A stretch of DNA of 64,000 nucleotides, taken from positions 256,297 through 320,296 of the forward strand of contig NZ_KL591004.1 of NCBI RefSeq assembly GCF_000716335.1, given 5' to 3'. Made by a program: the position numbers and the translations under genes. How positions within the stretch are numbered: the first letter of the stretch is position 1; the number at the start of each line of letters is the position of its first letter. Below are positions 1 through 8,291 of this stretch, piece by piece. The DNA comes from Streptomyces sp. NRRL S-118 (GTDB taxonomy: Bacteria; Actinomycetota; Actinomycetes; Streptomycetales; Streptomycetaceae). The notes under the pieces were generated by a model. That model was not told the DNA's origin and made no database searches. It saw only the letters and a program-made list of their open reading frames with translations.

Positions 1-614
1 TCGGTGCTGCGGCCCAGCACGAGCGTCGGGCGGGAGATCTGGTGGCGGGTGCCGTTGATCTCGATCCAGCGGCGCACCTGGGCGCCGGGCATGGGTCCCG
101 GGACGGCCGGCGGACGGCCGGCGGCGGGCGGACGGTTCATGCCGGGCGGCGGCGCCGCCGGCATGGGAGGAGCGCCGGCCGGGGGGTACCCGTAACCGCC
201 GGGGCGGGCGCCCTGCGACGGCTCGGCCGACTGTGACGTACTCGACGCGAGGGTGCGGCTGCGCACCCGGTACAGCCCGGTGTCGAGGTCGTCGGCCTTC
301 TCCAGGTGGACCTTGATCGGTCCCATGAAGGTGTACCGCTGCTGCTTGGCGTAGTCGCGGACCAGGCCGGACAGCTCGTCGCCGAGCTGGCCCGAGTACG
401 GGCTGAGGCGTTCGTAGTCCGGGGCGCTCAGCTCGACGATGAAGTCGTTGGGGACGACCGTCCGCTCGCGGTTCCAGATCGTCGCGTTGTTGTCGCACTC
501 GCGCTGGAGGGCGCCCGCGATCTCGACGGGCTGCACCTCGGACTTGAAGACCTTGGCGAAGGTGCCGTTGACCAGGCCTTCGAGTCGCTGCTCGAACCGC
601 TTCAGGACTCCCAT
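1..614 (-). CDS. fhaA: FHA-domain protein FhaA, N-terminal part (runs off window)
   Basis: This is the 5' part of the gene. It starts at the ATG at 614 behind a strong GGAGGAGG ribosome site, and its 3' end lies beyond base 1. The first ~110 residues (MGVLKRFEQRLEGLVNG onward) are the DUF3662/FhaA N-terminal domain. A Pro/Gly/Ala-rich linker follows (about residues 125-180). The FHA domain begins at the window edge, where a glycine-arginine typical of the phosphothreonine-binding loop is visible (LVLGRS). In actinobacteria FhaA binds phosphorylated partners in peptidoglycan synthesis and is usually next to fhaB, pstP, rodA, pbpA and pknB, which would lie to the left of this window. Family and start are clear; the C-terminus cannot be judged. 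Confidence 0.93.
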   Translation of the reverse strand, partial: MGVLKRFEQRLEGLVNGTFAKVFKSEVQPVEIAGALQRECDNNATIWNRERTVVPNDFIVELSAPDYERLSPYSGQLGDELSGLVRDYAKQQRYTFMGPIKVHLEKADDLDTGLYRVRSRTLASSTSQSAEPSQGARPGGYGYPPAGAPPMPAAPPPGMNRPPAAGRPPAVPGPMPGAQVRRWIEINGTRHQISRPTLVLGRST

Positions 615-1304
615 GGGGCACCTCCTCCGTCGTTGCCGTCCTGGTACTGCTTACTGATCGTATCCACGCGTCGGGAAATCGGCTGGTTCCCCTTCTCTGG
701 CCTGTGGACGAGTGTCACCTCTCACAGGATCGTAGAGGTGGCCTCCTGACAGTGTCCCGTATGCGGGGTGCACCGTGGAGGAGTGGGTACGGCCGGGTCC
801 GGTTCGCCGTGTTCCCCCTCGACTTCCGGCCCGTCGGGGCGCGGGGCGGGTGCTCCGCGGTGCGGCCCGGCGGAAATCGGGTGCGGGGGCCCGGCGCGGA
901 CGGGGCGCGGGGCCGGTGCCGGGGCTGGTGTGGACGGGGTGCCTGGACGGGGCGGTCGGGGTGCCCGGACAGCGCGGTGGCCGGTGCGGGTGCGGGTGGG
1001 ACGGGGCTGCGGTGGGGGTGCCGGCTTCGGCTGCGGCTTCGGGTGCGGCGCTGTGGCCGGTGCGGTGGTGCCGGAGCCGTCCCGGGAGTGTGGCCGGAGC
1101 GGACCCTGGCTGCGCTGTGGTCATGCCGGGGCTGTCCTCCGTCCCTTGCCCTGCGGGGCTTCGCCGCGTTCCTCACCCTCTCTCTGTTCGCGGTCCGGGG
1201 CCTCGAAACAAGGGATGTGAATCCCCCCTCGGCGACGTGCTAATCTTCTGATGTCGCCAGGCGCTCCGGCCGAAAAGCCGGGGAGGACAGCGGCAACACC
1301 CAAT
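615..1304. other. 690-bp region without a convincing gene
   Basis: This region lies between the fhaA start and tRNA-Leu. It should hold the fhaA promoter next to 615 and the tRNA promoter just before 1305. Several overlapping open frames exist on both strands at 651-1250. All translate to Arg/Pro/Ala/Gly-rich low-complexity sequence that mirrors each other on opposite strands, with no recognisable domain. I see no gene here. Confidence 0.6.
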
Positions 1305-1388
1305 GCGCGGGTGGCGGAATAGGCAGACGCGCTGGATTCAGGTTCCAGTGCCCGCAAGGGCGTGGGGGTTCAACTCCCCCCTCGCGCA
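1305..1388 (+). tRNA. tRNA-Leu (anticodon CAG)
   Basis: The cloverleaf was read by eye. The 7-bp acceptor stem is GCGCGGG (1305-1311) paired with CTCGCGC (1381-1387), with one G-U pair, and the discriminator A is at 1388. The anticodon stem is CTGGA/TCCAG with loop TTCAGGT, giving anticodon CAG at 1339-1341 and decoding CTG leucine codons. The long variable arm (CCCGCAAGGGCG region) is that of a class II tRNA. The T-arm contains GGTTCAACTCC. CCA is not fully encoded (CAC A follows). Confidence 0.95.
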
Positions 1389-1393
1389 CAGGA

Positions 1394-1437
1394 GAACGGG
1401 TCTCCGTCAGGACGAAAGTTCTGACGGGGGCCCGTTC
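1394..1437 (+). terminator. Terminator of tRNA-Leu, 20-bp stem with GAAA tetraloop
   Basis: The left arm at 1394-1413 pairs with 1418-1437 over 20 bp (allowing G-U pairs) around a GAAA tetraloop at 1414-1417. It begins 6 bases after the tRNA 3' end, so it most likely ends tRNA transcription. It could also stop the oppositely directed MarR gene. Confidence 0.85.
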
Positions 1438-1547
1438 CTCGTTGTGCGTCCGTCGTCGTTCGTTCGCCGGAGTGCGTTCCTCGGCGTGGGGTGTGTCTCT
1501 CGGAGCGGGGTGTGTCTCTCGGTCTGTGCGCGTTCCGGCTCGGTGCC

Positions 1548-1997
1548 TCAGCGGTGCGTGTGCCCGGGGCCGTCGTGGCCGGCGTTGTAGCGCAGCAGGT
1601 ACGCGGCGAAGCGGTCGAGGTCCTCGGTGGTCCAGTCGGCGAGGCGCGCCTGATAGGCGGCTCGGCGGCTGGCGTGCGTGGAAGAGAGCAGCCGGCTGCC
1701 CGCCTCGGTGGGATGCAGGACGTGGACGCGGTGATCGCTGACGTCCAGGCGGCGCTCGACCAGGCCCAGCTTCTCGAGGACCGCGATCTGACGGCTGACC
1801 GTCGACTTGTCGAGCATGTAGTGGGCCGCGAGGTCGGTGGCGCGGCAGCCCTGGCGATGGTCGATGTGCGCGAGAAGCGTGTACGAGACGAGGGGCAGCT
1901 CGGGGTGGAGCCGGGCGGCCGCCGCTCGGGCCCGGCGGGCGAACGCGGTGAGCTCTCGCTGGATGATCTCGACGGCCTCGTCGCGCGCCCCGGGCAT
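1548..1997 (-). CDS. MarR-family transcriptional regulator
   Basis: 149 aa, a normal MarR length. The winged helix-turn-helix is clear in the middle: CRATDLAAHYMLDKSTVSRQ is the recognition helix region, followed by IAVLEKLGLVERR and the wing DVSDHRVHVLHPTEAG. MarR proteins are dimeric DNA-binding repressors or activators that often respond to phenolic ligands. The start at 1997 was chosen for its GAGGAAGG ribosome site; upstream in-frame codons have none. It diverges from the DUF2252 gene at 2190, so it may regulate that gene across the shared 190-bp gap. Ligand and targets are unknown. Confidence 0.88.
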   Translation of the reverse strand: MPGARDEAVEIIQRELTAFARRARAAAARLHPELPLVSYTLLAHIDHRQGCRATDLAAHYMLDKSTVSRQIAVLEKLGLVERRLDVSDHRVHVLHPTEAGSRLLSSTHASRRAAYQARLADWTTEDLDRFAAYLLRYNAGHDGPGHTHR

Positions 1998-2189
1998 CGG
2001 TTCGCCTTCCTCGTGCGATTCCTGCGGCTGTGGGCATCGGGTGTCCGGTGGTGGACTGGGTCCGCAGGGCGAGTACCGCGAGGTGCGCGAGTTATCCACA
2101 GTGCGTCGTCCACAGGGGAAGACGCTCGTGCGGGGGCGGCGGTACCTTCTTGGCAGTTGCCAGCGGGGCGGTTGCGGACGGGGGGCTTC

Positions 2190-3743
2190 ATGTACGAGGA
2201 CGAGGCGGTGGCGGTGTCCGCGGGGGCGGGTGTCGGCGCCGGGGCGGACGCCGTGGTGGATCCCGTCCTGGCTGCCCGGGTGGATCCCGTGGTGGATGCC
2301 GGTGATGCTGGGGGCGGTGCCGGTGGCGCCGGTACCGGCGGCGGGCGGATTCCGAGGGTGCCGGGGTTCGCTCAGCGGGCGCCCGGTGCGGCGGGTGCGG
2401 CGGCTCAGTCCCTCAAGGCGCGTGGCAAGGCGCTGCGCGACCGGGTGCCGAGGAGCGCGCACGGTGCGCTGGTCCTGTCCGACGGGCGGCCGGACGCGGT
2501 CCTCGCGGTGGAGGAGTCCAGCCGCGGCCGGGTGCCTTCGCTGACGCCGATACGCGTGGGCCGGATGGCCGCGACACCTTTCGCCTTCCTGCGCGGGGCC
2601 GCCGGCCTCATGGCCCATGACCTGGCCGGTACGCCGGTCACCGGGATCGGTGCGCAGATATGCGGGGACGCGCACGCGGCGAACTTCGGTCTCTACGGCG
2701 ATGCGCGCGGCCGTCTCGTCATCGACCTGAACGACTTCGACGAGACAGTGGTCGGCCCCTGGGAGTGGGACGTCAAGCGGCTGGCGACGTCGCTGATCCT
2801 GGCCGGGCGGGTGGCGGGCGCCGACGAGGACGTGTGCCGGGCGGCCGCGTACGACGCGGTCGGGGCCTACCGGCGGACCATGCGCCTGCTCGCCAGGCTG
2901 CCGGTGCTGGACGCGTGGAACGCCATCGCCGATGAGGAGCTCGTCTCGCACACGGACGCGCGGGACCTGCTGGGCACCCTGGAGCGGGTGGCGGAGAAGG
3001 CGAGGGCCAACACCAGTGCTCGCTTCGCCGCCAAGTCGACGGAGGTGTGCGAGGACGGCAGCCGTCGTTTCGTGGACGCGCCGCCCGTGCTGAGCCGGGT
3101 GCCGGACGCGGAGGCGGCGGCGGTCGCCACGTCGCTGGGGGCGTACCTGCGCACGCTTCCGGAGGACCGGCTGCCGCTGCTCGCGCGGTACGCGATCCAC
3201 GACGTGGCGTTCCGGGTGGTCGGCACCGGGAGCGTGGGGACCCGTTCGTACGTGGTGCTGCTGCTCGACCACCGTGGCGAGCCGCTGGTGCTGCAGGTGA
3301 AGGAGGCCAGGCCGTCGGCGCTGCTGCCCCACCTCACCCGGGTGGGGTTCGGGGCGCCGGGCGTGGAGCACGAGGGGCGGCGCGTGGTCCTCGGGCAGAA
3401 GCGCATGCAGGTCGTCAGCGACAACCTGCTGGGCTGGACGACCGTCGACGGCAGGCCCTACCAGGTGCGCCAGTTCCGCAACCGGAAGGGCAGCGTGGAC
3501 CCCGCGGCGCTCTCGGCCGACCAGCTCGACGACTACGGGCGGATGACCGGGGCCCTGCTGGCCCGGGCGCACGCGCACAGCGCCGATCCGCGGCTGATCG
3601 CGGGGTACTGCGGCAAGGGCGACGAGCTGGACGAGGCGATGGCGCGGTTCGCCGTGGCGTACGCGGACCGTACGGAGGCGGACCACGCCGATCTGGTCGC
3701 CGCGGTCGGGAGCGGGCGGATAGCCGCCGAAACGGGGGTGTGA
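2190..3743 (+). CDS. DUF2252 family protein
   Basis: 517 aa. DUF2252 proteins are a large bacterial family with a kinase-like fold and no established reaction. Visible hallmarks include GDAHAANFG (about residue 160), LNDFDET (about residue 180) and GPWEWDVKRLATSL, which resemble the HGD-type and DFD-type catalytic segments of phosphotransferase folds. Later there are VGTGSVGTRSYVVLL and LQVKEA (a probable ATP-lysine segment). The first ~70 residues are a Gly/Ala/Val/Asp-rich low-complexity tail that is probably disordered. The ATG at 2190 follows GGGGGC. The gene is divergent from the MarR regulator and followed closely by the J-domain gene. Confidence 0.88.
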   Translation: MYEDEAVAVSAGAGVGAGADAVVDPVLAARVDPVVDAGDAGGGAGGAGTGGGRIPRVPGFAQRAPGAAGAAAQSLKARGKALRDRVPRSAHGALVLSDGRPDAVLAVEESSRGRVPSLTPIRVGRMAATPFAFLRGAAGLMAHDLAGTPVTGIGAQICGDAHAANFGLYGDARGRLVIDLNDFDETVVGPWEWDVKRLATSLILAGRVAGADEDVCRAAAYDAVGAYRRTMRLLARLPVLDAWNAIADEELVSHTDARDLLGTLERVAEKARANTSARFAAKSTEVCEDGSRRFVDAPPVLSRVPDAEAAAVATSLGAYLRTLPEDRLPLLARYAIHDVAFRVVGTGSVGTRSYVVLLLDHRGEPLVLQVKEARPSALLPHLTRVGFGAPGVEHEGRRVVLGQKRMQVVSDNLLGWTTVDGRPYQVRQFRNRKGSVDPAALSADQLDDYGRMTGALLARAHAHSADPRLIAGYCGKGDELDEAMARFAVAYADRTEADHADLVAAVGSGRIAAETGV

Positions 3744-3777
3744 CCGGCTGGGCCGCTTCCGCCCGTACGCTGGTCGG

Positions 3778-4761
3778 GTGACGACCCCGAGCGACGACCT
3801 GACCGGCGAGCAGAGCACCGGGCACGGCACCGACCAGACCACCGGCGAGGCCGCAGCCGGCGAGACCATCGCCCAGGCCGGCGGTGCCCCCGGCGACGAG
3901 CAGGCCGGTGGGCCCGGCGGTGCCGAGGCCGGTGAGCCAGCCGGTGAGCCCGGCGGCGCCCAGGCCGGTGAGCAGGCCGAGCGGCCGGAGGCTCGGCTGG
4001 AGCGGGCGGTGCGGGCGGCCGAGCAGGCGCTGATCGAGTTCGAGATCGCGGTGGAGACCTTCCGGGTCGAGGTGGAGAACTTCTCCCGGCTGCACCACCA
4101 GAAGCTCGGCCCGATGTACGCGCGCCTGGACGAGCTGGACGCCCTGATCGCGGAGGCCCGCGCGGCGCGGTCCGGGGATCCGGAGGATCTGCGCCGGGCG
4201 CAGGAGGCCCGCGCGATGGTGCTGCCGATGCCGGGGGTCGACGAGCTGTTCCACAGCTGGATCGACTCCGACGGCCTGTCCCCGGAGGCCGCCGCGATGC
4301 TCAACAACCAGGCCGTGCAGCCGCCGAAGCGGGTGCGGGTCGGGGACGCGGTCCGCAAGCTCTACCGTGAGCTCGCCCGCAAGGCCCATCCGGACCTCGC
4401 CCGGGACGAGGCGGAGCGGCAGCGGCGCGAGGAGTTCATCACGCGGGTGAACGCCGCCTACGGGCGCGGGGACGAGGCGCTGCTGCGAGAGCTGTCGGAG
4501 GAGTGGGAGCGCGGCCCGGTGCCCGCGGCGGACGAGCTGAGCGAAAGCGAGGAGCTCTATGCCCGGCTGGACTGGTTGGCCCGGCGCAAGGAACTGCTGA
4601 CCGTCGTCGCGCGGGACCTGGAGGACAGCGCGATCGGCGCGATGCTCCGGATGGCGCCCGACGACCCGGACCGGCTGCTGGACGAGATCGCCGAGCAACT
4701 GCTGGCGCAGGTCGCCGAGCGCGAGGCTGAGCTGGCCGCGTTGGCGCAAGGGGTGCAGTAG
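3778..4761 (+). CDS. J-domain (DnaJ-like) protein with long N-terminal extension
   Basis: 327 aa from a GTG at 3778. Residues ~1-70 are an acidic Gly/Glu/Ala/Pro-rich repeat tail (GEPAGEPGGAQAGEQ type). Residues ~70-150 form a long amphipathic helix or coiled coil. A divergent J domain sits near the middle (RVRVGDAVRKLYRELARKAHPD), with the essential HPD tripeptide at 204-206, followed by a second helical region. HPD is the motif that stimulates Hsp70 ATPase, so this is likely a specialised Hsp70 co-chaperone. There is no zinc finger or DnaJ C-terminal substrate domain. It lies 34 bp after the DUF2252 gene and 39 bp before the rhodanese gene, so the three may be co-transcribed. Confidence 0.85.
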   Translation: MTTPSDDLTGEQSTGHGTDQTTGEAAAGETIAQAGGAPGDEQAGGPGGAEAGEPAGEPGGAQAGEQAERPEARLERAVRAAEQALIEFEIAVETFRVEVENFSRLHHQKLGPMYARLDELDALIAEARAARSGDPEDLRRAQEARAMVLPMPGVDELFHSWIDSDGLSPEAAAMLNNQAVQPPKRVRVGDAVRKLYRELARKAHPDLARDEAERQRREEFITRVNAAYGRGDEALLRELSEEWERGPVPAADELSESEELYARLDWLARRKELLTVVARDLEDSAIGAMLRMAPDDPDRLLDEIAEQLLAQVAEREAELAALAQGVQ

Positions 4762-4800
4762 GTTCGAGATGTTCGCTACGACGAGAGAAGGCGTGACCCC

Positions 4801-5145
4801 ATGAACTTCGCACCGCTGCCCACGGTGGACGCAGCTTCGGTGCCGGCCGACGGGCTGGTGCTCGACGTCCGCGAAGCCGACGAGTGGGCGGCCGGGCATG
4901 TCGACGGTGCGCTGCACGTGCCGATGAGCGACTTCGTGGCGCGCTTCGGCGAGGTGACGGAGGCGGTGGCCGACGGGCGGCGCGCCTATGTGATGTGCCG
5001 GGTCGGCGGCCGGTCCGCGCAGGTCACCCAGTACCTGGTGCAGCAGGGCATCGACGCCGTGAACATCGACGGCGGCATGCTCGCCTGGGAGAGCGCGGGA
5101 CGCCCGATGGTCACCGACACCGGAGCCCCCGCCGTCGTCCTGTAG
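4801..5145 (+). CDS. Single-domain rhodanese-like protein
   Basis: 114 aa, one rhodanese domain. It shows LVLDVREADEWAAGHVDGALHVP near the N-terminus and the active-site loop MCRVGGRSAQVTQYL, with the catalytic cysteine at residue 66. Single-domain rhodaneses carry a persulfide on this cysteine and move sulfane sulfur to thiol acceptors. The CRxGxRS loop fits an active enzyme. It is the last gene of the DUF2252/J-protein/rhodanese group, and the cellular acceptor cannot be told from sequence. Confidence 0.9.
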   Translation: MNFAPLPTVDAASVPADGLVLDVREADEWAAGHVDGALHVPMSDFVARFGEVTEAVADGRRAYVMCRVGGRSAQVTQYLVQQGIDAVNIDGGMLAWESAGRPMVTDTGAPAVVL

Positions 5146-5390
5146 CTCCGAGGTTCGGTGGTTGTCGGCCTGGCCTGCCTGTAGTGGCGCGCGATCCGCG
5201 CGTGGCCCGGCCGAGGCGCGGGCAGCCGGGCAGCCGGGCATGCGGGCAGCAGCGTGCACCGGTCGCGGCGGCTCGGGGCCGGGCCCGGGGCGAAGGCAGG
5301 CGAACAGCGCCGCCAGGTGCAGCGCCGGCCAGGTGTGCGTACCGGCTGCGGCGGCTCAGCGAGCGGAGCTCGTGGGGTGGGGCAGCCGTC

Positions 5391-5447
5391 CGGACCCATC
5401 CCAGCGGGCCGGACCCATCCCAGCGGGCCGGACTCATCCCAGCGGGT
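5391..5447. repeat. Three tandem copies of a 19-bp unit
   Basis: The unit CGGACCCATCCCAGCGGGC occurs at 5391-5409 and 5410-5428 identically, and at 5429-5447 with two changes. The third copy contains the stop codon of the acyl-CoA dehydrogenase at 5434. The rest of the 288-bp gap after the rhodanese (5146-5390) holds no gene I can support. Confidence 0.9.
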
Positions 5448-6615
5448 GAGCGGCCAGCAGGTCGCCGAGGGCCTCCTCGTGCGCAGCGGCCGGGCCGAGC
5501 GAGAGCTCCAGTTGCTTGGCCCAGGCGTGGAAGCGGTGCAGCGGATAGCCGGTGTCCGCGCCGAAGCCGCCGTGCAGATGCTGCGCGGTCTGGACGACGC
5601 GCCGCACGCCTTCCGAGGCCCAGATCTTCGCCACCGCGATGTCCGCCGACGCGGGCAGCGGCCCTCCGGCGCCCGTGGTGATGCGCCACGCGGCCTGCCA
5701 CAGGGTGGCCTCCATGGCGCGCAGGTCGATATACCGGTCGGCGGCCTGGACGGCGACGGCCTGGAACGTCGCGACGGGGAAGCCGAACTGCTCCCGCTTG
5801 CCGGTGTACGCGCTCGTCATGGTCAGCACCTGCTCGCCCAGGCCGAGTGCCAGCGCGCAGGTGCCCGTGGTGAGCAGCCCGCGCAGCCATTCCCAGGCAC
5901 CCTCCGTGTCGATCACCTCATGGGCGGTGAGGCGTACGGAGACGAGCCGGACCTCGGCGAAGAGCTCACCGTTCGTGGAGACCTGCTCGGCGAGCGTCAC
6001 GCCCCCGTGGCCGGCGGGCACCAGGGCGAGGACCGCCCGCCCGTCGGGCGTGTGCGCCGGAACGGCGATGCGGTCGGCGCCCTGGGCCCACGGCACGCCC
6101 GTCTGCGTCCCGTCGAGCACCCAGCCGTCGCCCCAGCCTCCGGTTGCGCCGTCCCCGGTCGCGCTGCCGCCCCGGTCGCCGTCGCGTCGGGCGGTCACGG
6201 CCAGCTCGGCCGGGTCGTGCCCGGTGCGGCCGTGCGCGCCCACGGTCAGCACCAGCTCGCCGCGGCCCACCCGGGGCAGCAGCTCGACGGCCAGGGCGGG
6301 GCTGCCGTAGCGCTCGACGGCCATCGCGACCGCGCAGGTTTCCAGCAACGGCACACGGGCCAGCACCTTGGCCGCCTCGCGCAGCACCAGGCACAGCGCG
6401 ACGGGGTCCAGCCCCGCGCCGCCGTGCTCGGGGGAGAGCACCAGGCTCAGCAGGTCGGCGTCCGCGAGGCGGGACCAGAGCGTGCGGTCGAAGTCGTCCG
6501 CCACGGCGCCCTCGGTGAGTGCGGGGCTCGGTACCCCGTCGGGAGCGACGCCCGAGAACACCGCCCTCGCCGCCTCGACGGCCGCCTGCTGCTCCTCGCT
6601 GAAGGTGAAGTCCAC
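5434..6615 (-). CDS. Acyl-CoA dehydrogenase, steroid/lipid-type single-domain
   Basis: 393 aa from a GTG at 6615 with a strong AGGAGGGG ribosome site. FAD-dependent alpha,beta-desaturation of an acyl-CoA is the family reaction. The N-terminal helix bundle starts DFTFSEEQQAAVEAARAVF. The middle domain is degenerate (ELVLTVGAHG), and the C-terminal helical domain has EQFGFPVATFQAVAVQAADRYID and QTAQHLHGGFGADTGYPLHRFHAWAK. The short length and poorly conserved catalytic and FAD segments recall the small subunits of heteromeric steroid side-chain acyl-CoA dehydrogenases in mycobacteria; that is inference. A KstR-like box lies 51-64 nt upstream. It is downstream of, but separately controlled from, the paa operon (86-bp gap). 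Confidence 0.85.
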   Translation of the reverse strand: MDFTFSEEQQAAVEAARAVFSGVAPDGVPSPALTEGAVADDFDRTLWSRLADADLLSLVLSPEHGGAGLDPVALCLVLREAAKVLARVPLLETCAVAMAVERYGSPALAVELLPRVGRGELVLTVGAHGRTGHDPAELAVTARRDGDRGGSATGDGATGGWGDGWVLDGTQTGVPWAQGADRIAVPAHTPDGRAVLALVPAGHGGVTLAEQVSTNGELFAEVRLVSVRLTAHEVIDTEGAWEWLRGLLTTGTCALALGLGEQVLTMTSAYTGKREQFGFPVATFQAVAVQAADRYIDLRAMEATLWQAAWRITTGAGGPLPASADIAVAKIWASEGVRRVVQTAQHLHGGFGADTGYPLHRFHAWAKQLELSLGPAAAHEEALGDLLAAHPLG

Positions 6616-6665
6616 AGCCCTGCCCCTCCTGTCCGACGACCGCCCTGCCTGACGGAGCGTCAAGA

Positions 6666-6679
6666 TAGAACAGGTTCTA
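6666..6679. promoter_or_regulatory. Perfect dyad TAGAACAGGTTCTA, KstR-like box
   Basis: This is a perfect 6+2+6 inverted repeat. It matches the pattern TNNAACNNGTTNNA known for the TetR-family regulator KstR of actinobacterial sterol/lipid catabolism. It lies in the gap between paaE and the acyl-CoA dehydrogenase, 51-64 nt upstream of the dehydrogenase start, which is a suitable operator position. The regulator gene is not in this window. Confidence 0.6.
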
Positions 6680-6701
6680 GGGGAAGGGAATGGGCACGGA
6701 C

Positions 6702-7763
6702 TCAGCGGTCGAAGTCGAGCACCACCTCGGGCGTGACGGGATGCGACTGGCAGGCCAGCACATAGCCCGCCTCGGTCTCCTCGTTCTCCAGCGCGTAGTT
6801 GCGGTCCATTCGCACCTCGCCACTGACGAGGAACGCCCGGCAGGTCCCGCAGACCCCACCCTTGCAGGCGTACGGAGCGTCCGCGCGGGCCCGCAGCACC
6901 GTCTCCAGCAGCGACTCCGCCTCGCGGACCGGCCAGGTGCCGGACCGGCCGTCCAGGGTGGCCGTGAGCGTGGCGTGCGCGGCCACCGCGGCAGCTCGTG
7001 CGGCGACCGCTGCGGAACCGTCGTCCACATGGAAGATCTCCTGGTGGATGCGCCCGCGCTCCACCCCGAGGTCCCGCAGCGTGCGCTCGGCGCCCTGCAC
7101 GAGCCCGAACGGTCCGCACAGGTACCACCCGTCCACCTCGCCGACGGGCAGCAGGCGGGGCAGCAGCGCGGTCAGCCGCTCCCGGTCCAGCCGCCCGGAC
7201 GGCAGGCCCGCCTGCTGCTCCTCGCGCGACAGCACGGTGATCAGCTGGAAGCGGCCGGGGAAGCGGTCCTTGAGGTCGGCGACCTCGTCGACGAACATCG
7301 TCGAGGCGGCGGTGCGGTCACTGCGTATCAGGCAGAACTGTGCGTCCGGCTCCCTTTCCAGCACCGTCGCCGCCATCGACAGCACCGGCGTGATGCCACT
7401 GCCGCCCACGATCGCCGCGAAGCGGCCCGGACGGGGCGCCAGCAGGAACCTGCCCATCGGCTCCATGACGTCGACGGTGTCGCCGACGGCGAGCTCCTTG
7501 AGCGCGTACGTCGAGAACTCGCCGCCGTCCACCAGCCGGATGGCCACCTTCAGGACCGGGTCCGCACCGGCGGGAGCGGCGGGGGAGCAGATCGAGTACG
7601 TGCGCCGGATCTCCTCACCGACAGCCGTGCTCCGGCGCAGTGTGACGTGCTGGCCGGGGGTGTGGCGGAAGGTCTCGCGCAGGGCGGGCGGAACGGCGAA
7701 GGTGACGGCCACCGAATCGTCCGTGAGCCGCTCGACCTCGCTCACCCGGAGCGGGTGGAACAT
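6702..7763 (-). CDS. paaE: Phenylacetyl-CoA epoxidase reductase subunit PaaE
   Basis: 353 aa. It passes electrons from NADPH to the PaaABC di-iron oxygenase. The N-terminal ferredoxin-reductase part has the FAD segment RRTYSICS (about residue 54) and the nucleotide-binding GGSGITPVLSMAATVL. The C-terminal plant-type [2Fe-2S] ferredoxin has CKGGVCGTCRAFL plus the distal CQSHP, the four expected cysteines. Its ATG directly abuts the paaD stop, as the last gene of paaABCDE. Length and domain order are normal for the family. Confidence 0.93.
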   Translation of the reverse strand: MFHPLRVSEVERLTDDSVAVTFAVPPALRETFRHTPGQHVTLRRSTAVGEEIRRTYSICSPAAPAGADPVLKVAIRLVDGGEFSTYALKELAVGDTVDVMEPMGRFLLAPRPGRFAAIVGGSGITPVLSMAATVLEREPDAQFCLIRSDRTAASTMFVDEVADLKDRFPGRFQLITVLSREEQQAGLPSGRLDRERLTALLPRLLPVGEVDGWYLCGPFGLVQGAERTLRDLGVERGRIHQEIFHVDDGSAAVAARAAAVAAHATLTATLDGRSGTWPVREAESLLETVLRARADAPYACKGGVCGTCRAFLVSGEVRMDRNYALENEETEAGYVLACQSHPVTPEVVLDFDR

Positions 7764-8291
7764 CTACAACTCCTTGAAGTGGTCGAACGGTTCGCGGCAT
7801 GCGGTGCAGCGGCGCAGCGCCTTGCAGGCGGTGGAGGAGAACCGGCTCAGCAGTTCCGTCGCGGTCGAGCCGCAGTGCGGGCACCGGATGGCGAGCGCCA
7901 CCGGGACGGGTCCGCCGCCGGCGCCGTCCACCGCGCCCCGCGGGCGGGGCGGGGCTATGCCGAACTCGGCCAGCTTGCGCCGGCCCTCCGCGCTGATGTC
8001 GTCCGTCGTCCAGGCCGGGGACAGCACCGTCACCACGGTGACGTCCGGTATCCCGTGCTCGTTCAGCACCCGCTCTATGTCGGAGGACATGGCCTCGATC
8101 GCGGGGCAGCCGGTGTAGGTGGGGGTGAGCCGCACCTCGACCCTGCCGGGGGCGATGACGTGCACACCGCGCATCACCCCCAGCTCCTCCAGAGTCAGCA
8201 CGGGCAGCTCCGGGTCGGGCACCGAACCGGCCAGCCGGTTCAGTTCCTCCTCCAGGGCCGTCATGCCCGTCGGGGCCGCGGTGCCGGTCAC
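7764..8291 (-). CDS. paaD: Phenylacetyl-CoA epoxidase maturation protein PaaD
   Basis: 175 aa from a GTG at 8291 that overlaps the paaC stop (GTGA), which implies translational coupling. The N-terminus is a DUF59/MIP18-type Fe-S assembly domain (SVPDPELPVLTLEELGVMRGV, TPTYTGCPAIEAM). The C-terminus has a zinc-ribbon-like pair of CxxC motifs (CPHCGS and CTACREPFDHFKEL). PaaD is needed for full PaaABCE activity, probably for Fe-S cluster or di-iron centre assembly. An upstream in-frame extension to 8537 lies inside paaC and is not credible. Confidence 0.92.
   Translation of the reverse strand: MTGTAAPTGMTALEEELNRLAGSVPDPELPVLTLEELGVMRGVHVIAPGRVEVRLTPTYTGCPAIEAMSSDIERVLNEHGIPDVTVVTVLSPAWTTDDISAEGRRKLAEFGIAPPRPRGAVDGAGGGPVPVALAIRCPHCGSTATELLSRFSSTACKALRRCTACREPFDHFKEL

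Noticed and set aside
615..1304. Overlapping open frames on both strands beside fhaA
   Set aside because: Their translations are Arg/Pro/Ala/Gly low-complexity and mirror each other, with no ribosome site or domain.
1548..4358. 936-codon minus-strand open frame
   Set aside because: Only its last 149 codons (MarR) are real. The rest is antisense to the DUF2252 and J-domain genes, with low-complexity composition and no start signal.
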